NCBI GenBank assembly: GCA_014058105.1
Contig: JACGCM010002894.1
Coordinates: 1,240,001 to 1,304,000, forward strand
DNA length: 64,000 bases
Origin: Kingdonia uniflora
Taxonomy: Eukaryota > Streptophyta > Magnoliopsida > Ranunculales > Circaeasteraceae
Direction: 5' to 3'
A program made the position numbers and the translations under genes. Positions 35,699 through 46,119 of this stretch are shown here, piece after piece (position 1 is the stretch's first letter; the number at the start of each line of letters is the position of its first letter). Below the pieces are notes generated by a model. It was given only the letters and a program-made list of their open reading frames with translations. It ran no database searches and was not told where the DNA came from.

Positions 35699-36474
35699 AG
35701 TTAATGGTGGTACCATAGAAGATAAGGTGGACTTTGCTTATGGATTCTTTGAGAAGCAAGTACCTATTGATGTTGTCTTTCAAAAAGATGAGATGATATA
35801 TATCATTGGTGTGACCAAGGGTAAGGGTTATGAAGGTATCATTACTCGTTAGGGTGTGTGACCCGTCTCCCCCGTAAGGCTCACAGGGGTCTTCGTAAGG
35901 TTGCATGTATTGGTGCCTGGCATCTAGCTAGGGTCTCTTTCACGGTTGCTAGGGCTGGTCATAATGGATATCACCACCGTTCGGAAATGAACAAGAAAGT
36001 TTACAAGCTTGATAAGGCCGGACAGGAGTCCCATTCAGCCTTGACTGACTTTGACAAGACTGAGAAGGACATAACACCTATTGGTGAGTTCCCTCACTAT
36101 GGCATTGTGAAAGAGAATTACTTGTTGATTAAAGGATGTTGTGTTTGTCCTACGAAGGGAGTTGCTACTCTTCGCCAGTCCCTCTTGAAGCAGACATCCC
36201 GTTTGGCCACCGAAAATATCAACCTCATCCAAGTTTGGCGATGGCCGTTTCCAGACCACACAGGAGAAGCAGAAGTTTTATGGACGTCTTAAGGCTTAAT
36301 TAATCTATTTTCGTAAGCTAGAGTTTTTTTTAGTAACTAATACGTTTTCTGGGAAGATGATTTTCTTTTTGATCTTTGATAGGCTGAGGATTATTGTCAA
36401 TCAGTCTAGGTATTACTAAAATTTTGAGTTATTTGAATTGGTATTTTTTTCAAGTTTAAAAAAAAAAAAAAAAA
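35699..36474 (+). pseudogene. RPL3: RPL3 retropseudogene (5'-truncated) in MULE1
   Basis: It encodes the C-terminal half of cytosolic ribosomal protein L3 without introns: [48 protein letters not shown] and [12 protein letters not shown], then the true C-terminus [14 protein letters not shown] in another frame just before 36298. A stop (TAG near 35850) and a two-base insertion follow ITR; a second frame change occurs near 36225. A 3' UTR of about 160 bp ends in 17 A at 36458-36474. Absence of introns plus a poly(A) tail indicates a reverse-transcribed mRNA copy. I could not find its target duplication. It lies on the same strand as the transposase. Confidence 0.85.
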
Positions 36475-36666
36475 GGTATCTACAAAGCCGCCAAAGGAAT
36501 TATGAGGATGCATTTAGATAGGTTTCACTGTACTAATAAAATAATATTACTTTGAGATTGAGATAGTACTTTGAGGACGAGGGTTGTTTAACTTGACAAG
36601 AACCATCAAATGGCCTCTAGTGAAAATATTGGATGCTAGTGAAAATATTGTTGTGTTCTGTTGCAG

Positions 36667-37605
36667 ATCATGGTTCCCTTCAACTATACAGAGTTCATCG
36701 ACATACTGACATTCCAAGTCAAGAAAAATATTATCCCCATGGGCCGTATAGATGAAGTTGTAAGGAGAATCTTGAGGGTGAAGTTCATCATGGGTTTCTT
36801 TGAGCATCCTTTAGCCGATCTCAGCTTAGTGAACCAGTTCGGAAGCAAGGTCAAACTTTTATCTTGCTAATCAAAATTCTTAATTATGAAAAATAGTTAA
36901 ACACCCATCATATTTCATGAATACATATCTCGAGACTGAAGCACGTGTTGATCAAAAGCCCAATATAAGAGGAGCTAGTATATTGATTAAGCATTGCATC
37001 TTCTGAACAGGAGCACAAAGATTTAACAAAGGAAGCAATGAGAAAGTCCCTTGTGTTACTGAAGAATGGGAAATATGCCAATAAGCCATTGTGGCCACTC
37101 GCAAAGAATGCACCCAAGATTCTTGTCACTGGAAGCCATGCTGATAATTTAGGTAATCAATGTGGTGGTTGGACCATCCAATGGCAGGGGCAGAGCGGAA
37201 ATGACCTCAAAATTGGTACGTTTACTTTGTTATTACACATTCACCCTACATTTATCTCATTCTCACCCTCCATTATGGTTGTTACATTATGACTCTCATT
37301 AGTACAGCTGTAAAAACTCCCAACACAATTTTCTATATGGCCTCTTAATCTGAGTCCGATAATGTCTGGCTCTGCAAACATTCTTAGTCGTATGAAAAAC
37401 CCTTGCTGCTAATTTTCAAAATGATATAAAGGATGGCATTAATGTAGGCTTGTAGCTTGTTAAAAGACATCATCCTGATACTTGTTGATAACTTGACCAG
37501 GAACGACGATTCTTCAAGGCATTAAAGATACTGTTGCTCCAACCACTCAAGTGGTCTACAATGAGACCCCAGATGCTGAATATGTAAAGTCAAACGCATC
37601 AATTA
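36667..37605 (+). pseudogene. Captured glycoside hydrolase family 3 (beta-glucosidase-like) fragment
   Basis: Three exon-like blocks with GT-AG borders: 36667-36849 (PFNYTEFIDILTFQVKKNII, ILRVKFIMGFFEHPL, LSLVNQFGSK), 37011-37215 ([40 protein letters not shown]), and 37501-about 37605 (GTTILQGIKDTV, VVYNETPDAEYVKSN). These fit the end of the first and start of the second domain of plant family 3 beta-glucosidase/xylosidase-like enzymes, which act on cell-wall or glucan substrates. Both ends of the gene are missing and no promoter or start is present. Introns indicate DNA-level capture, as in Pack-MULEs. Confidence 0.85.
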
Positions 37606-37639
37606 ATAGAACTTGATGGAGTTTGCATTTTGTTGCATA

Positions 37640-38240
37640 ACGTAAGGGATAATAATGATAAGGCCAGTATCGAAAATACTATGACTAATCCACAATACGA
37701 TTGAGAAGCTTGTGTTAGCAGAGAAATACGAAGAACACCAATCGGTGTAAAAATATAGAGAATTCAATTACTCAAAACGAAGTAATTACAAGAAGAAAAA
37801 CTCTTAAACCCTGGGTTTCTCTCAGAACTCTTTCAGATCTAACATCCCCTAGAAATAACCTAAGTCCTATTTATATACTAGGAAACTCGAAAAATCATAA
37901 AGAAAGAATCTCGAGGAAAAACAACGCCTGAGATTCCAAAACACCGCCAAAGTCGTTCGAACAAACTACGGAGTCGTTCGAACAACTTTACGCTCAATTG
38001 GTCTAAACTCTAAAAAAGTAGACCAACTCGTTCAAACGACACCCAACTCGTTTGAACAAAAATATGACTCAGGGCCAAATTTCTAGATGACATGACAACT
38101 CGTTCGAACAACCCTCAAAGTCGTTCGAACGAAATATGACTCTGGGCCAAAATTCCAGAGGACATGTCAACTCGTTCGAACGACTTTCAATATCGTTCGA
38201 ATGGCTTTGACAAAACTTAAAAAACACTAGATCATCCTGG
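37640..38240. repeat. LTR-like insert with TCGTTCGAAC repeat cluster
   Basis: The sequence interrupts the family 3 hydrolase copy. Its left part ('ggtttctctcagaactc', 'tatttatatactagg') resembles a reversed Copia-type LTR. Between 37953 and 38203 the near-palindrome TCGTTCGAAC occurs about eight times, some copies mutated. No target duplication was found. Confidence 0.4.
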
Positions 38241-38279
38241 ATCAATGACTATGCTTGATTGGATATGCTCAAACGACTC

Positions 38280-39160
38280 AAAAAAGTTAATGGAAATCCA
38301 GGAAGAGGAGAAGCAGTATAAGACAATATCTCGGGCTGCTCGTGATGGTATTCCGCTTGCTAGAGAAGGGAAAAGTAGAATTCTTAAGCTAATTTCCAAG
38401 GCTAACGCAGGAATATGATCTTTTCTCTTGAATCCTAGTCTACAAATATAACTTCTTCCCTCATGTAAGAAAGTGTACAGTTAAATCCTTCCCAATACTC
38501 AAACTTTTGACAGTTTGTGATATTCTCCTATTTGCACAGACATCATGAATGGTATACTACTAGGAAAGTTTTAATTCGAACGATTTTTTTTTCAGTGTCT
38601 CGAAGGTACAATGTTTCAGTCATCATGAATGATATATAAATTAAGCCTCCCTATCCTAGCTTCAGACCCGCCAATGCACCTTAACCTAGCAGCACATGTG
38701 TCAAAGAAGAGAAAAGCATAGCGAGAGTGGAAGATGATTTATCATCCATCTCGGGAAAGCGTATTGTGCTTTAGTAGTCATGCCTCCAGAGTCCATCTAT
38801 GTAGAGAAACTACATACTTAAGGCAATTACAACGCTATATTTTAGGTTGCACAATGTTACAGGTTACTTTGATTCTGCCAAAAAAATACTATAATATTGC
38901 CGCTTATGTTTTGTGTGGGCGTGGCAATAGTTCTTATAGCGGTCATGTTATTATAAGTGATGAAGTCATGGTTGTTACTCTACATGGGCGAAACCTCTTT
39001 AACTTATGAAGAAAATGACCCAAAGTGATGATGCTTTTAAATTTTCTTTCTCATTTTAATCTACATGCTTAAATTTGCAAGAGAAGGTAAAATATTTTAC
39101 TGAGGTTATGCTTATGACTATTTTTCCCTAATACCTTTTAAACGGGTTTCAGGTCAAAGT
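38280..39160 (+). other. Unassigned part of MULE1
   Basis: A short block at about 38281-38400 encodes a helix-like Glu/Lys-rich peptide (MEIQEEEKQYKTISRAARDG) that looks like a captured exon, but I cannot name the gene. A 91-codon ORF at 38734-39009 resembles nothing I know. Right terminal repeat sequence begins near 39165. Confidence 0.35.
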
Positions 39161-39388
39161 AGTAGATTTGGAGTTAAAAAATAAGGACAAATTTGGTATT
39201 AAAGAATTTTGGGGTACTAAATGAAATTAATATTTGAATTTAGGGTCTTCTCGTAGTTTAGAGAAGTATGAGGCACTAAATGTAATTTGTAAGGCACTTT
39301 AGGCCTTAATACAAAAATTTCTTCAAAAACAAACACCACTAACTCTCTTTAGTCAGTCCAAATCACTTCATTCACTCAGACGGAGTGT

Positions 39389-40391
39389 TAGGGCTGAGAA
39401 AAAAACTGACAAAATCGAGAAACCGAACTGAACCGAAGCATATTAAGTATAACGGTTCGGTTCTTAAGCCATCGGTTTCGGTTTCAAAAATATGAACCGA
39501 ATTGAATCGGTTTCGGTTCCTCGATAAGAGAAACTGGAAAAACCGAACCGAACCGAGATGAGACATATTTATAGTTTATACTTTATGCCAAACCCTATAT
39601 AATTATTAACTCTTCAACCCCTTACCCACTTTTTCTTTCTTAGCCCCACACCTACTTTTTCTTTACAGTTTATATTTTATGTCACACCTACTTTATGCCA
39701 AACCCTATGTATTTATAGTTTATATTTATAGTTTATACTTTTTCTTTCTTAGCCCCACCCCTATCTTCTTCTTTTTTCTAGTTCATTGATGGTGAAGGAT
39801 GAAATTGAACTGTGAATGACGAAATTGAAACTAGAACTCCAATCATCATTCATTTTCAAAGAGGAATAGCAGATCTCCACCAATCTACTTTGTTTATGAG
39901 ATTCCAAATTTGTTTTGAAACTCCCTTTGTTCACGTTGATGGGTTGTATTTTAAAGATTATGATGGGTTGTATTTCAAAGATTATGATGGGTTGTATTTC
40001 AAAGGTATAAAATTCAGGTCCTTTGTATGATATTTGTTCTTTATATGATGGGTTGTATTTCAAGGATTATGATGTTTGTTCTTTATATCATCAAGCTAAA
40101 ATTTAGGTATGAATTTTACTTGTATTCTGAATCGTTGCCGGATAATAATGATTGAGGAGAGATTTGGCAGAGACGATTGAGAAGAGATTTAGTTTTTGGG
40201 GACGATCTCACTTGCAAAAGTTTTTTTTCGTTTGTTTATTCAAAAAAATTTAAAACCTGATCTTGAATTCGGTGCGGTTTTAGTTATTAGTTTTCTGGTC
40301 GATTCAGGTCCAAAACTCAGGAACCGAATCAGGTCTGTTCAATTTCAATTTAGGCTGAAACCCAACCCGAACCGACCCGTGCTCAGCCCTA
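39389..40391. mobile_element. hAT element, 1.0 kb, non-coding
   Basis: TAGGGCTGAG at the left and CTCAGCCCTA at the right are inverted. CGGAGTGT (39381-39388) and CTGAGTGT (40392-40399) form an 8-bp duplication with one mismatch. Subterminal GAACCG/CGGTTC repeats are dense near the left end. No transposase is present. Confidence 0.8.
39938..40070. repeat. 24-bp tandem repeat in hAT element
   Basis: GATGGGTTGTATTTCAAAGA-type units stand at 39938, 39962 and 39986 head to tail, with another at 40047. Confidence 0.85.
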
Positions 40392-40904
40392 CTGAGTGTG
40401 AGTGAAGGAAAAAAACAAGGGTTAATTAGCTTTTAAACCCGAAATAATGACCACGAATTGCGCTAACCCCCAATGATTGTCATTTTTAAGTTTTGGACCC
40501 TAAAACATCTCGGAACTGCTAGTCTTTTTTAAAATACCAAAATTACCCTTTTTATTATGTTTTAAATTTTAATTAGAAAATCGACGTGTTAAATAATAAT
40601 CTAGTTGAAATATCCACGTGAGCTAAGAAAATCTACGTGGACATTTCTTAGTGTCCACGTGGATTTGAGCGCCAACTTCATCTTCTCTGAATCTCTGCCA
40701 TTAAAACTCGAAACTAAATATTCAAAACATATAGATATTACGAAACAAAGCATAAATCAAAAGATTTAAAACTAAATTAACATTGGACATTATCATTCAT
40801 CAACATTCATCATCATAAAAACCTCAAAAAAAGTCTCCAAAAAATGTATGTTTCTAGGCTTCTTCCCAAAAAAATTCCCTCCAAAAAGCTAAAACTAAAA
40901 AAAC

Positions 40905-41192
40905 CTAATAAAACCTCCTCCTCCTCTTCTGAGGAGGTGGTTCATCATCTTCATCTTCATCTTCATCATCTGCATCATCTTCATCATCATCATCATCATC
41001 TTCCTCATCGTCATCTTCCTCATCATCACCACCACTACCACCACCACCCTCCAACAACCCCCGCCCTTCCTCCACGTCGAAGTCCTCTTCGGGACATTCG
41101 TCTGAGGTGTGGTCGTACTCGGTTAGTTGCTTCCCCTCATCACTATCACTATAGTCGGTTGTTGGAGGAGTTAATGGAATAAAATCCGACAT
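40905..41192 (-). CDS. Acidic low-complexity ORF in MULE2
   Basis: A 95-codon ORF starts with ATG at 41192: MSDFIPLTPPTTDYSDSDEG, then a Gly stretch, a run of about 40 Asp/Glu, and a basic PPPQKRRRR end. It reads away from the transposase toward the left terminal repeat, a place where some MULEs carry a second gene. The composition could be a low-complexity accident of a (TCATCT)n repeat; the ordered non-repeat N-terminus and the ATG argue for a real ORF. Function unknown. Confidence 0.4.
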   Translation of the reverse strand: MSDFIPLTPPTTDYSDSDEGKQLTEYDHTSDECPEEDFDVEEGRGLLEGGGGSGGDDEEDDDEEDDDDDDEDDADDEDEDEDDEPPPQKRRRRFY

Positions 41193-41477
41193 TATTAAGA
41201 CTTGAGAAAGAAAAAAAAATGATAGAGGAAGATGGAGAGGTTGGAGTGATAAGACTTGGGGTTACAAGTTTTATAGTTTTTAAACTGATAAACATCAATC
41301 AACGCATCTCTCCAAGGTCTCCCTCTCTTCCTAAGTAACTACTCTAGACACCTAGCCATCATTACCCTATTTTTTATATTTTTCTTTTAGACCCTCTGTG
41401 TTTCAAGACTGTTAACTTTTAGACCCTGCACGTTTCAAGCACGTGATGCACAAGGTATTTTAGGGCACACCACAACT

Positions 41478-41547
41478 CGATTGCCAATTACCCGCCAATT
41501 AATTGTAATTTGTCGATTGCCAATTACCCGCCAATTAATTGTAATTT
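41478..41547. repeat. Tandem duplication, about 36 bp
   Basis: CGATTGCCAATTACCCGCCA with the following AATTAATTGTAATTT occurs twice in a row, just upstream of the transposase. Confidence 0.85.
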
Positions 41548-41614
41548 TTTATTTTGAGATTGTTTGATCAAGGCAGCTTCGAAGGTTATACAAGTATACA
41601 AGGTAAGCTAAAAT

Positions 41615-44600
41615 TTGAATTTTCTTATATACCATTTGACCATGTCTGATGATAAAATTTATGAGATATTTTACCTAGTAATTGAGTATGGTGGGGAGTG
41701 GGATGAACCATCTCAGAGTGGGTACGGAGTGAGTCAATACAAGGGTGGTAGTTGTTTTACCTTATTTATGCCTGTAAACATTAGTTTTATGGAACTGTTG
41801 AGGTTAACTGCTTCAAGGATAGATGATGAGTATGGTCCAAATAATAATGTTCTTGTGGGAGGGGGTGTGAATGGACTGTTATTTAGTGTAGACGGTGTTT
41901 TATATGTCGTTAGTAATGATTTAGAAGTTAAGTTGATGTTTAGGCACATTGAAGAAGACCCAATTCATGGGTATTATAGAGTTTTTATAGAAACAGAGGA
42001 AGCACCTCAAATAGTGCCAATCCCTGTTGAAGAATCACCATTACGGTTAGGATATGATAAACCAAAAATCAAGAAAAAAAGTCTACAAGATGTTTAGAGA
42101 AGACAAGTAGACCATTAAAAGTGCCTACTTCTAAGACTTTTAATTCAGAATCCTTAAAGAGAAAAGCAAAAACCAAATCAATAAAACCTAAGGTGAAGAA
42201 GGTTAGGGCTGATTACCTTTCTGAGGAAGAGTTTGATGATTTAACCAAAGACTATGGCAGTGAAGGAGGATGTAGATAATGTTGATGAGGAAGTTGCAAG
42301 ATAGACAAGAGAGGAGCTTATGAGGTAGTTTGAGAACAATGAATTTGAAGTCTTAACTAAGGACCCATTCTTTGACAATGTGGATGTTGAAGAAGACTAT
42401 CATAGTAACCATACATCACAGGATGGTGATGATGTTCCTACAATGGATCACATAGAAGAACATGAAATTTTTGTTGATAATAGAGATTTTGTGATGGCTT
42501 CTTCAAACTTGTATGAGAAAGAAGATTATGAAGATGAGGAACCCTTTCTGCCACCTCAAGCACTAGGGTCTATGTTAACAATTGGGATGGAGTGGCCAAA
42601 TATATCTGAGTGTAGGTCATTTATGATGAATTTTGCAATTACTCAGAGATTCATATTTAGACAAAAGAAGAATGAAAGTAAGAGGATTAGATATGTGTGT
42701 AAAGAGAGACCAAGTTGTCATTAATGGGTGTTCATAACAAGGTTAAATGATGGCCACACCATGATACTTAAAAATGGTCATTTTATACATGAGTGCAGTG
42801 GTAAGAATGACACATTGAACAGAAATGCAAATGTTATTTGGGTTGCAAATGAGATTGAGAATCTAATCAGAAATGCAAGTACAACAAAGCCAATGTAGAT
42901 ATCTGATATTGTGTATAGAAGATTTGGAGTAAGAGTTTCATATTACACTGCATGGAATGCAAGGAACATGGTAATGGAGAAGATAGTGGGGTCATATGAT
43001 AAAGGTTATGCTTTATGTCCAGAACTATGTGTTGAGATTCAAAAATCAAACCCTGGTAGTATTGCTACTTGTAGTAGGGAAGATGGTAATCTTAAATTTA
43101 CAGACATGTGTATTAGTTTTAAGGCAGCTTTAGATGGATTCACCGATGGCTGTAGGCCAATTCTTGGTCTAGACGGATGTTTCTTGAAAGACAAGTATGG
43201 AGGCCAGTGTTTGAGCATCATATCTCTTGATGCAAACAATGGTTTTTTCCCTATAGCAGTGTTTATTTGTAGAAGTGAGTGTCAAGCTACATGGATAAAG
43301 TTCTTAACTTTGGTGCAAGGCCAGCTCACCTTACACCCATCTAAATTGACATTCATATATGATAGACAAAAGGGTCTTGTTGAGGCAGTTTCATAAGTGT
43401 TCCCTCATTCCAATCATAGATTTTATTTTAGGCACATGTACAAAAACTTTAAGCAACTGTACAGAGGTACTTATTTGATGACATTGGCTTGGAATGCATC
43501 AAAGGCATACAAAAAACTGTAATGAAAGAAAATTTGGACAAGTTGGGAGTTGCAGAACCTGATGCAAAGACATAGTTGGAAAGGGAGTCATATGAATCTT
43601 GGTGTAGGTCTTACTTTGATGCTTCTACAAAGTGTGAGCATGTGACCAATAATTTCTCATAATCATTTAACAATTGGATTGTTAAAATTAGAGATAAGCC
43701 TTTAAACAAGATGACAGAAAGGTTGAATTTGATGCAGATGATACTCATGTATGAAAGGAAATTGAAGGCAAGAGAGTGGGATCAGAATGGATTGGTACCT
43801 AGAGTAATGAAGAGGATTGAGTTGTTGAAAACATACAGTCACCACTACAGGTTAGAGGGATTTGAAAAGGATCAGTGGCTAGTCCTTAATGATAGTGGCA
43901 CAAGGTGAATATTGAACTTGGAATAACACACATGCACTTGCAATGTTTGGCAGATCACTGGATTGCCTTGTGTACATACACTGAAAGTGATTAATCAACT
44001 AAAATATAAGTGGGTTGGGTAAGTGCTCTCTTTTTTAGTTAATATGTCCTAAATATAATTTCATTGTACCTTTTTACAACTTTATCATGGCCTATGTACC
44101 GATATTGTAGTCATTACCATAAGGTGGCAGCCTATGTAGCAACATACAAGCAAGCTATAAATCCAATTGCAGACTCATCAGAGTGGGGAGAAGTATGTTA
44201 CTTTTTCCTTTAGATTACTTATTTATTGATTTCTCTTTATTTTCATAGTATACATTTACTCTTATGAAACAACCTACAAGAGAGATCAGACCACCACCAT
44301 TGTTGAGACCAGCAGGGAAACCTAGAACACTAAGGAGAAGAGAGGCAGATGAGGTCAATGGTGTGGTGAGACAACCAAGAAGATGCAGCAACTGTCAAGT
44401 ATTTGGGCACAACAACAGAATTTGTAAAGGTCAACCTACAGAAAAGTCAAGCTCAACCTTGGAGAGGGGGAGGGAGAGCAGAAGAACCATCACAGCCGCC
44501 TCAACCTTCAACTCCTATTTCAACTCAGCCATCACAACAATCATCACAACAATCTCAGCCATCACAGTCATTTCAACCATCTCATTAAACTGGTCAGCAT

Positions 44601-44771
44601 TTTAGAGCACCTAGGCAAGAAGATCCTAATGCTATAGGAGAACATGGTGGATATAGAGCAACTCAAACATCCAGAGGGTTGACATATTGGTCTGGTGCTT
44701 CAGGGCAAGGAGAATCATCTAATAAAGTGGCTAACAAAGCTGCACCAGTTAGTCCCCCTTGGAGAATTTGA
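41615..44771 (+). pseudogene. MULE2 MuDR-type transposase
   Basis: An N-terminal segment (41615-42097, SRIDDEYGPNN, GLLFSVDGVLYVV) is followed by an acidic linker. Next come a MuDR DNA-binding region (WPNISECRSFMMNFAITQRF near 42593) and a MULE transposase domain (42911-43396) with Asp in LGLDGCFLKDKYGG and Asp in FIYDRQKGL. A SWIM finger (CTCNVW...LPCVH near 43936) and a zinc knuckle (CSNCQVFGHNNRIC near 44384) come before a Gln/Ser/Pro-rich tail ending at 44771. Stops near 42098, 42722, 42897, 43394 and others, plus frameshifts, make it a pseudogene. It is a different subfamily from MULE1, sharing only domain order. Confidence 0.85.
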
Positions 44772-44920
44772 TAATTGGGTTGTAAGACAATTTGAGTTTA
44801 ACAATGGTGATGTTTAACCGTTATTTGTAAGACAATTTGCCATGTGCTTTCTTGTTTAAATACAACATTTCAGATGTTTAACTGTCATTTTATATTATTA
44901 CATTTTCTCCTTCTCCACTA

Positions 44921-45385
44921 TCACTTTGTAGCAAATTGAGTTACAAATTCATCTAATGACATTTCCACTGTCATTTTCACATTCTTTACAAATTGTTCTC
45001 TTATTGCATCAGTTAACCAAATAAAATTGTTACAGATTGGATCTTCACATTTCATAAACTTATGCCCAAATGACTGTTGTATCTTAGAAGTAAACATTTT
45101 CATAAGGTGATTGCACTCATGTGCAGTGCAGGGAAATCTAACCCAAGGGCAGTCTCTCACCTAATGGTTACTTTGACCACACCCAAAACAGCCATTTGAA
45201 CTTGATGAACCTCCTTCTGCTCCCTTGGCTTGATTAACAACATCTGATAACCATTGGAAGGATCCACAAATTGAGTGTTGACACTTTAAGAAGTTCCTTT
45301 CATAGTTATTTTTAGTAAGAGATATCATCAGGTTTATGATGCCATTGCACGTAGCTTTCTTGCATTTTGTGTAAACCAATGACAT
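44921..45385 (-). pseudogene. GRF / CCHC / GRF zinc-finger protein in MULE2
   Basis: It starts with ATG at 45385. First GRF-type finger: CKKATCN...FLKCQHSICGSFQW; then a Ser/Gly linker and a CCHC knuckle (CFGCGQSNH, stop, VRDCPW); then a second GRF-type finger (CTAHECN...FMKCEDPICNNFIW) and an acidic end, about 154 codons. The single stop (TAG at about 45161) stands where Trp is normal in GHW-type knuckles. GRF fingers bind single-stranded nucleic acid in topoisomerase III, APE2 and NEIL3. It faces the transposase gene, convergent, 150 bp away. It may be a MULE accessory gene or a captured host fragment. Confidence 0.7.
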
Positions 45386-45478
45386 TTCGATGTAATGTGA
45401 CCCTCAAAATTGCACATTTGACAAACAACTTGTGAAAAATTCAAGAAAACCAATGTTTTAATTCTAATTTTTAGACCC

Positions 45479-45597
45479 CTTGTGTCTTAAATAATTAGTT
45501 TTTAGACCCTATTTTGAGTAGATGCGAAAGAAACTTCCTTGTGTCTTAAATAATTAGTTTTTAGACCCTATTTTGAGTAGATGCGAAAGAAACTTCT
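45479..45597. repeat. Exact 59-bp tandem duplication
   Basis: Two identical head-to-tail copies starting TTGTGTCTTAAATAATTAG and ending GCGAAAGAAACTT lie inside MULE2 near its right terminal repeat. Identity shows it is recent. Confidence 0.9.
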
Positions 45598-46029
45598 GAC
45601 ATTAGATTGTGTGTTTTATGTTTTCCACCACCCATTTTGAGTTTTGAAGATGAAGTTACTTTCAAAAGAAGAAGATGAAGTAGTTAATGAGAGAGAGGAG
45701 AGGAAGATGAAGTTCTTGATTGGTTTTATAACCGTAACTTGGGTTGCAACGGTCGGATTTATCGTAGCCTACGTGGATCTGGTTTTACAGCGTGTCATTA
45801 CGATATAATCCTACGTGGAACTTATAATTACAGCGTGGCATTAAGATTAAATCATACGCAGAACTAGGGGTATTTATGGTACTTCATATTATTTTCATCT
45901 CGGAGAGCAATTTCCGTGTTTTAAGGTCCAAAACCTAAAAATGACAATTACAGGGTGTTTGGGTGTAAAAACTAAATAACCCTAAAAAACAAACGCCACC
46001 GTACAGTAGTCAAAATTGCAAAAACAACA

Positions 46030-46037
46030 TATAAAAG
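46030..46037 (+). promoter_or_regulatory. TATA box of the dehydrogenase gene
   Basis: TATAAAAG lies 90 bp before the ATG at 46120 and 38 bp after the MULE2 flank. A CT/GA-rich leader (tctctctcatctccatc) follows, as is usual for plant 5' leaders. Confidence 0.55.
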
Positions 46038-46119
46038 AGCGTCAGTAATTAAAATACAAGTATTTCAGACTTAAAACATATTTGTTCTCTCTCATCTCCA
46101 TCACTAGAGTGAGAGAGAG

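Larger units (their letters stand above)
32502..39324 (+). mobile_element. MULE1: Mutator-like element with gene fragments
   Basis: Terminal inverted repeats of more than 110 bp: the left starts GAAGAAGTTTTTATATAGGG, and the right read inward starts GAAGAAATTTTTGTATTAAGG, with CTAAAGT, ACAAATTACA-like and TTTCATTTA(A/G)TACC blocks in the same order. The 10-bp flank AAAAACAAAC is identical on both sides (32492-32501 and 39325-39334). Contents in order: MuDR transposase, RPL3 retropseudogene, glycoside hydrolase family 3 piece, LTR-like insert, unassigned 1 kb. The 860 bp between the left end and the transposase hold no gene. Confidence 0.9.
40419..45983 (+). mobile_element. MULE2: Mutator-like element
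   Basis: The left end GGGTTAATTAGCTTTTAAAC and the right end, read inward, AGGGTTATTTAGTTTTTACA begin long inverted repeats. These share a TTGTCATTTTTA(A/G)GTTTTGGACC block about 65 bp in. AAAAAACAA flanks both sides (40410-40418 and 45984-45992), a 9-bp duplication, with one base of uncertainty at the right border. It contains a MuDR transposase (+), an acidic ORF (-) near the left end and a GRF/CCHC zinc-finger gene (-) near the right end. Confidence 0.88.

Noticed and set aside
40844..41182. His/Pro-rich plus-strand ORF in MULE2
   Set aside because: It is the antisense of the Asp/Glu repeat (TCATCT units), with no recognisable domain.
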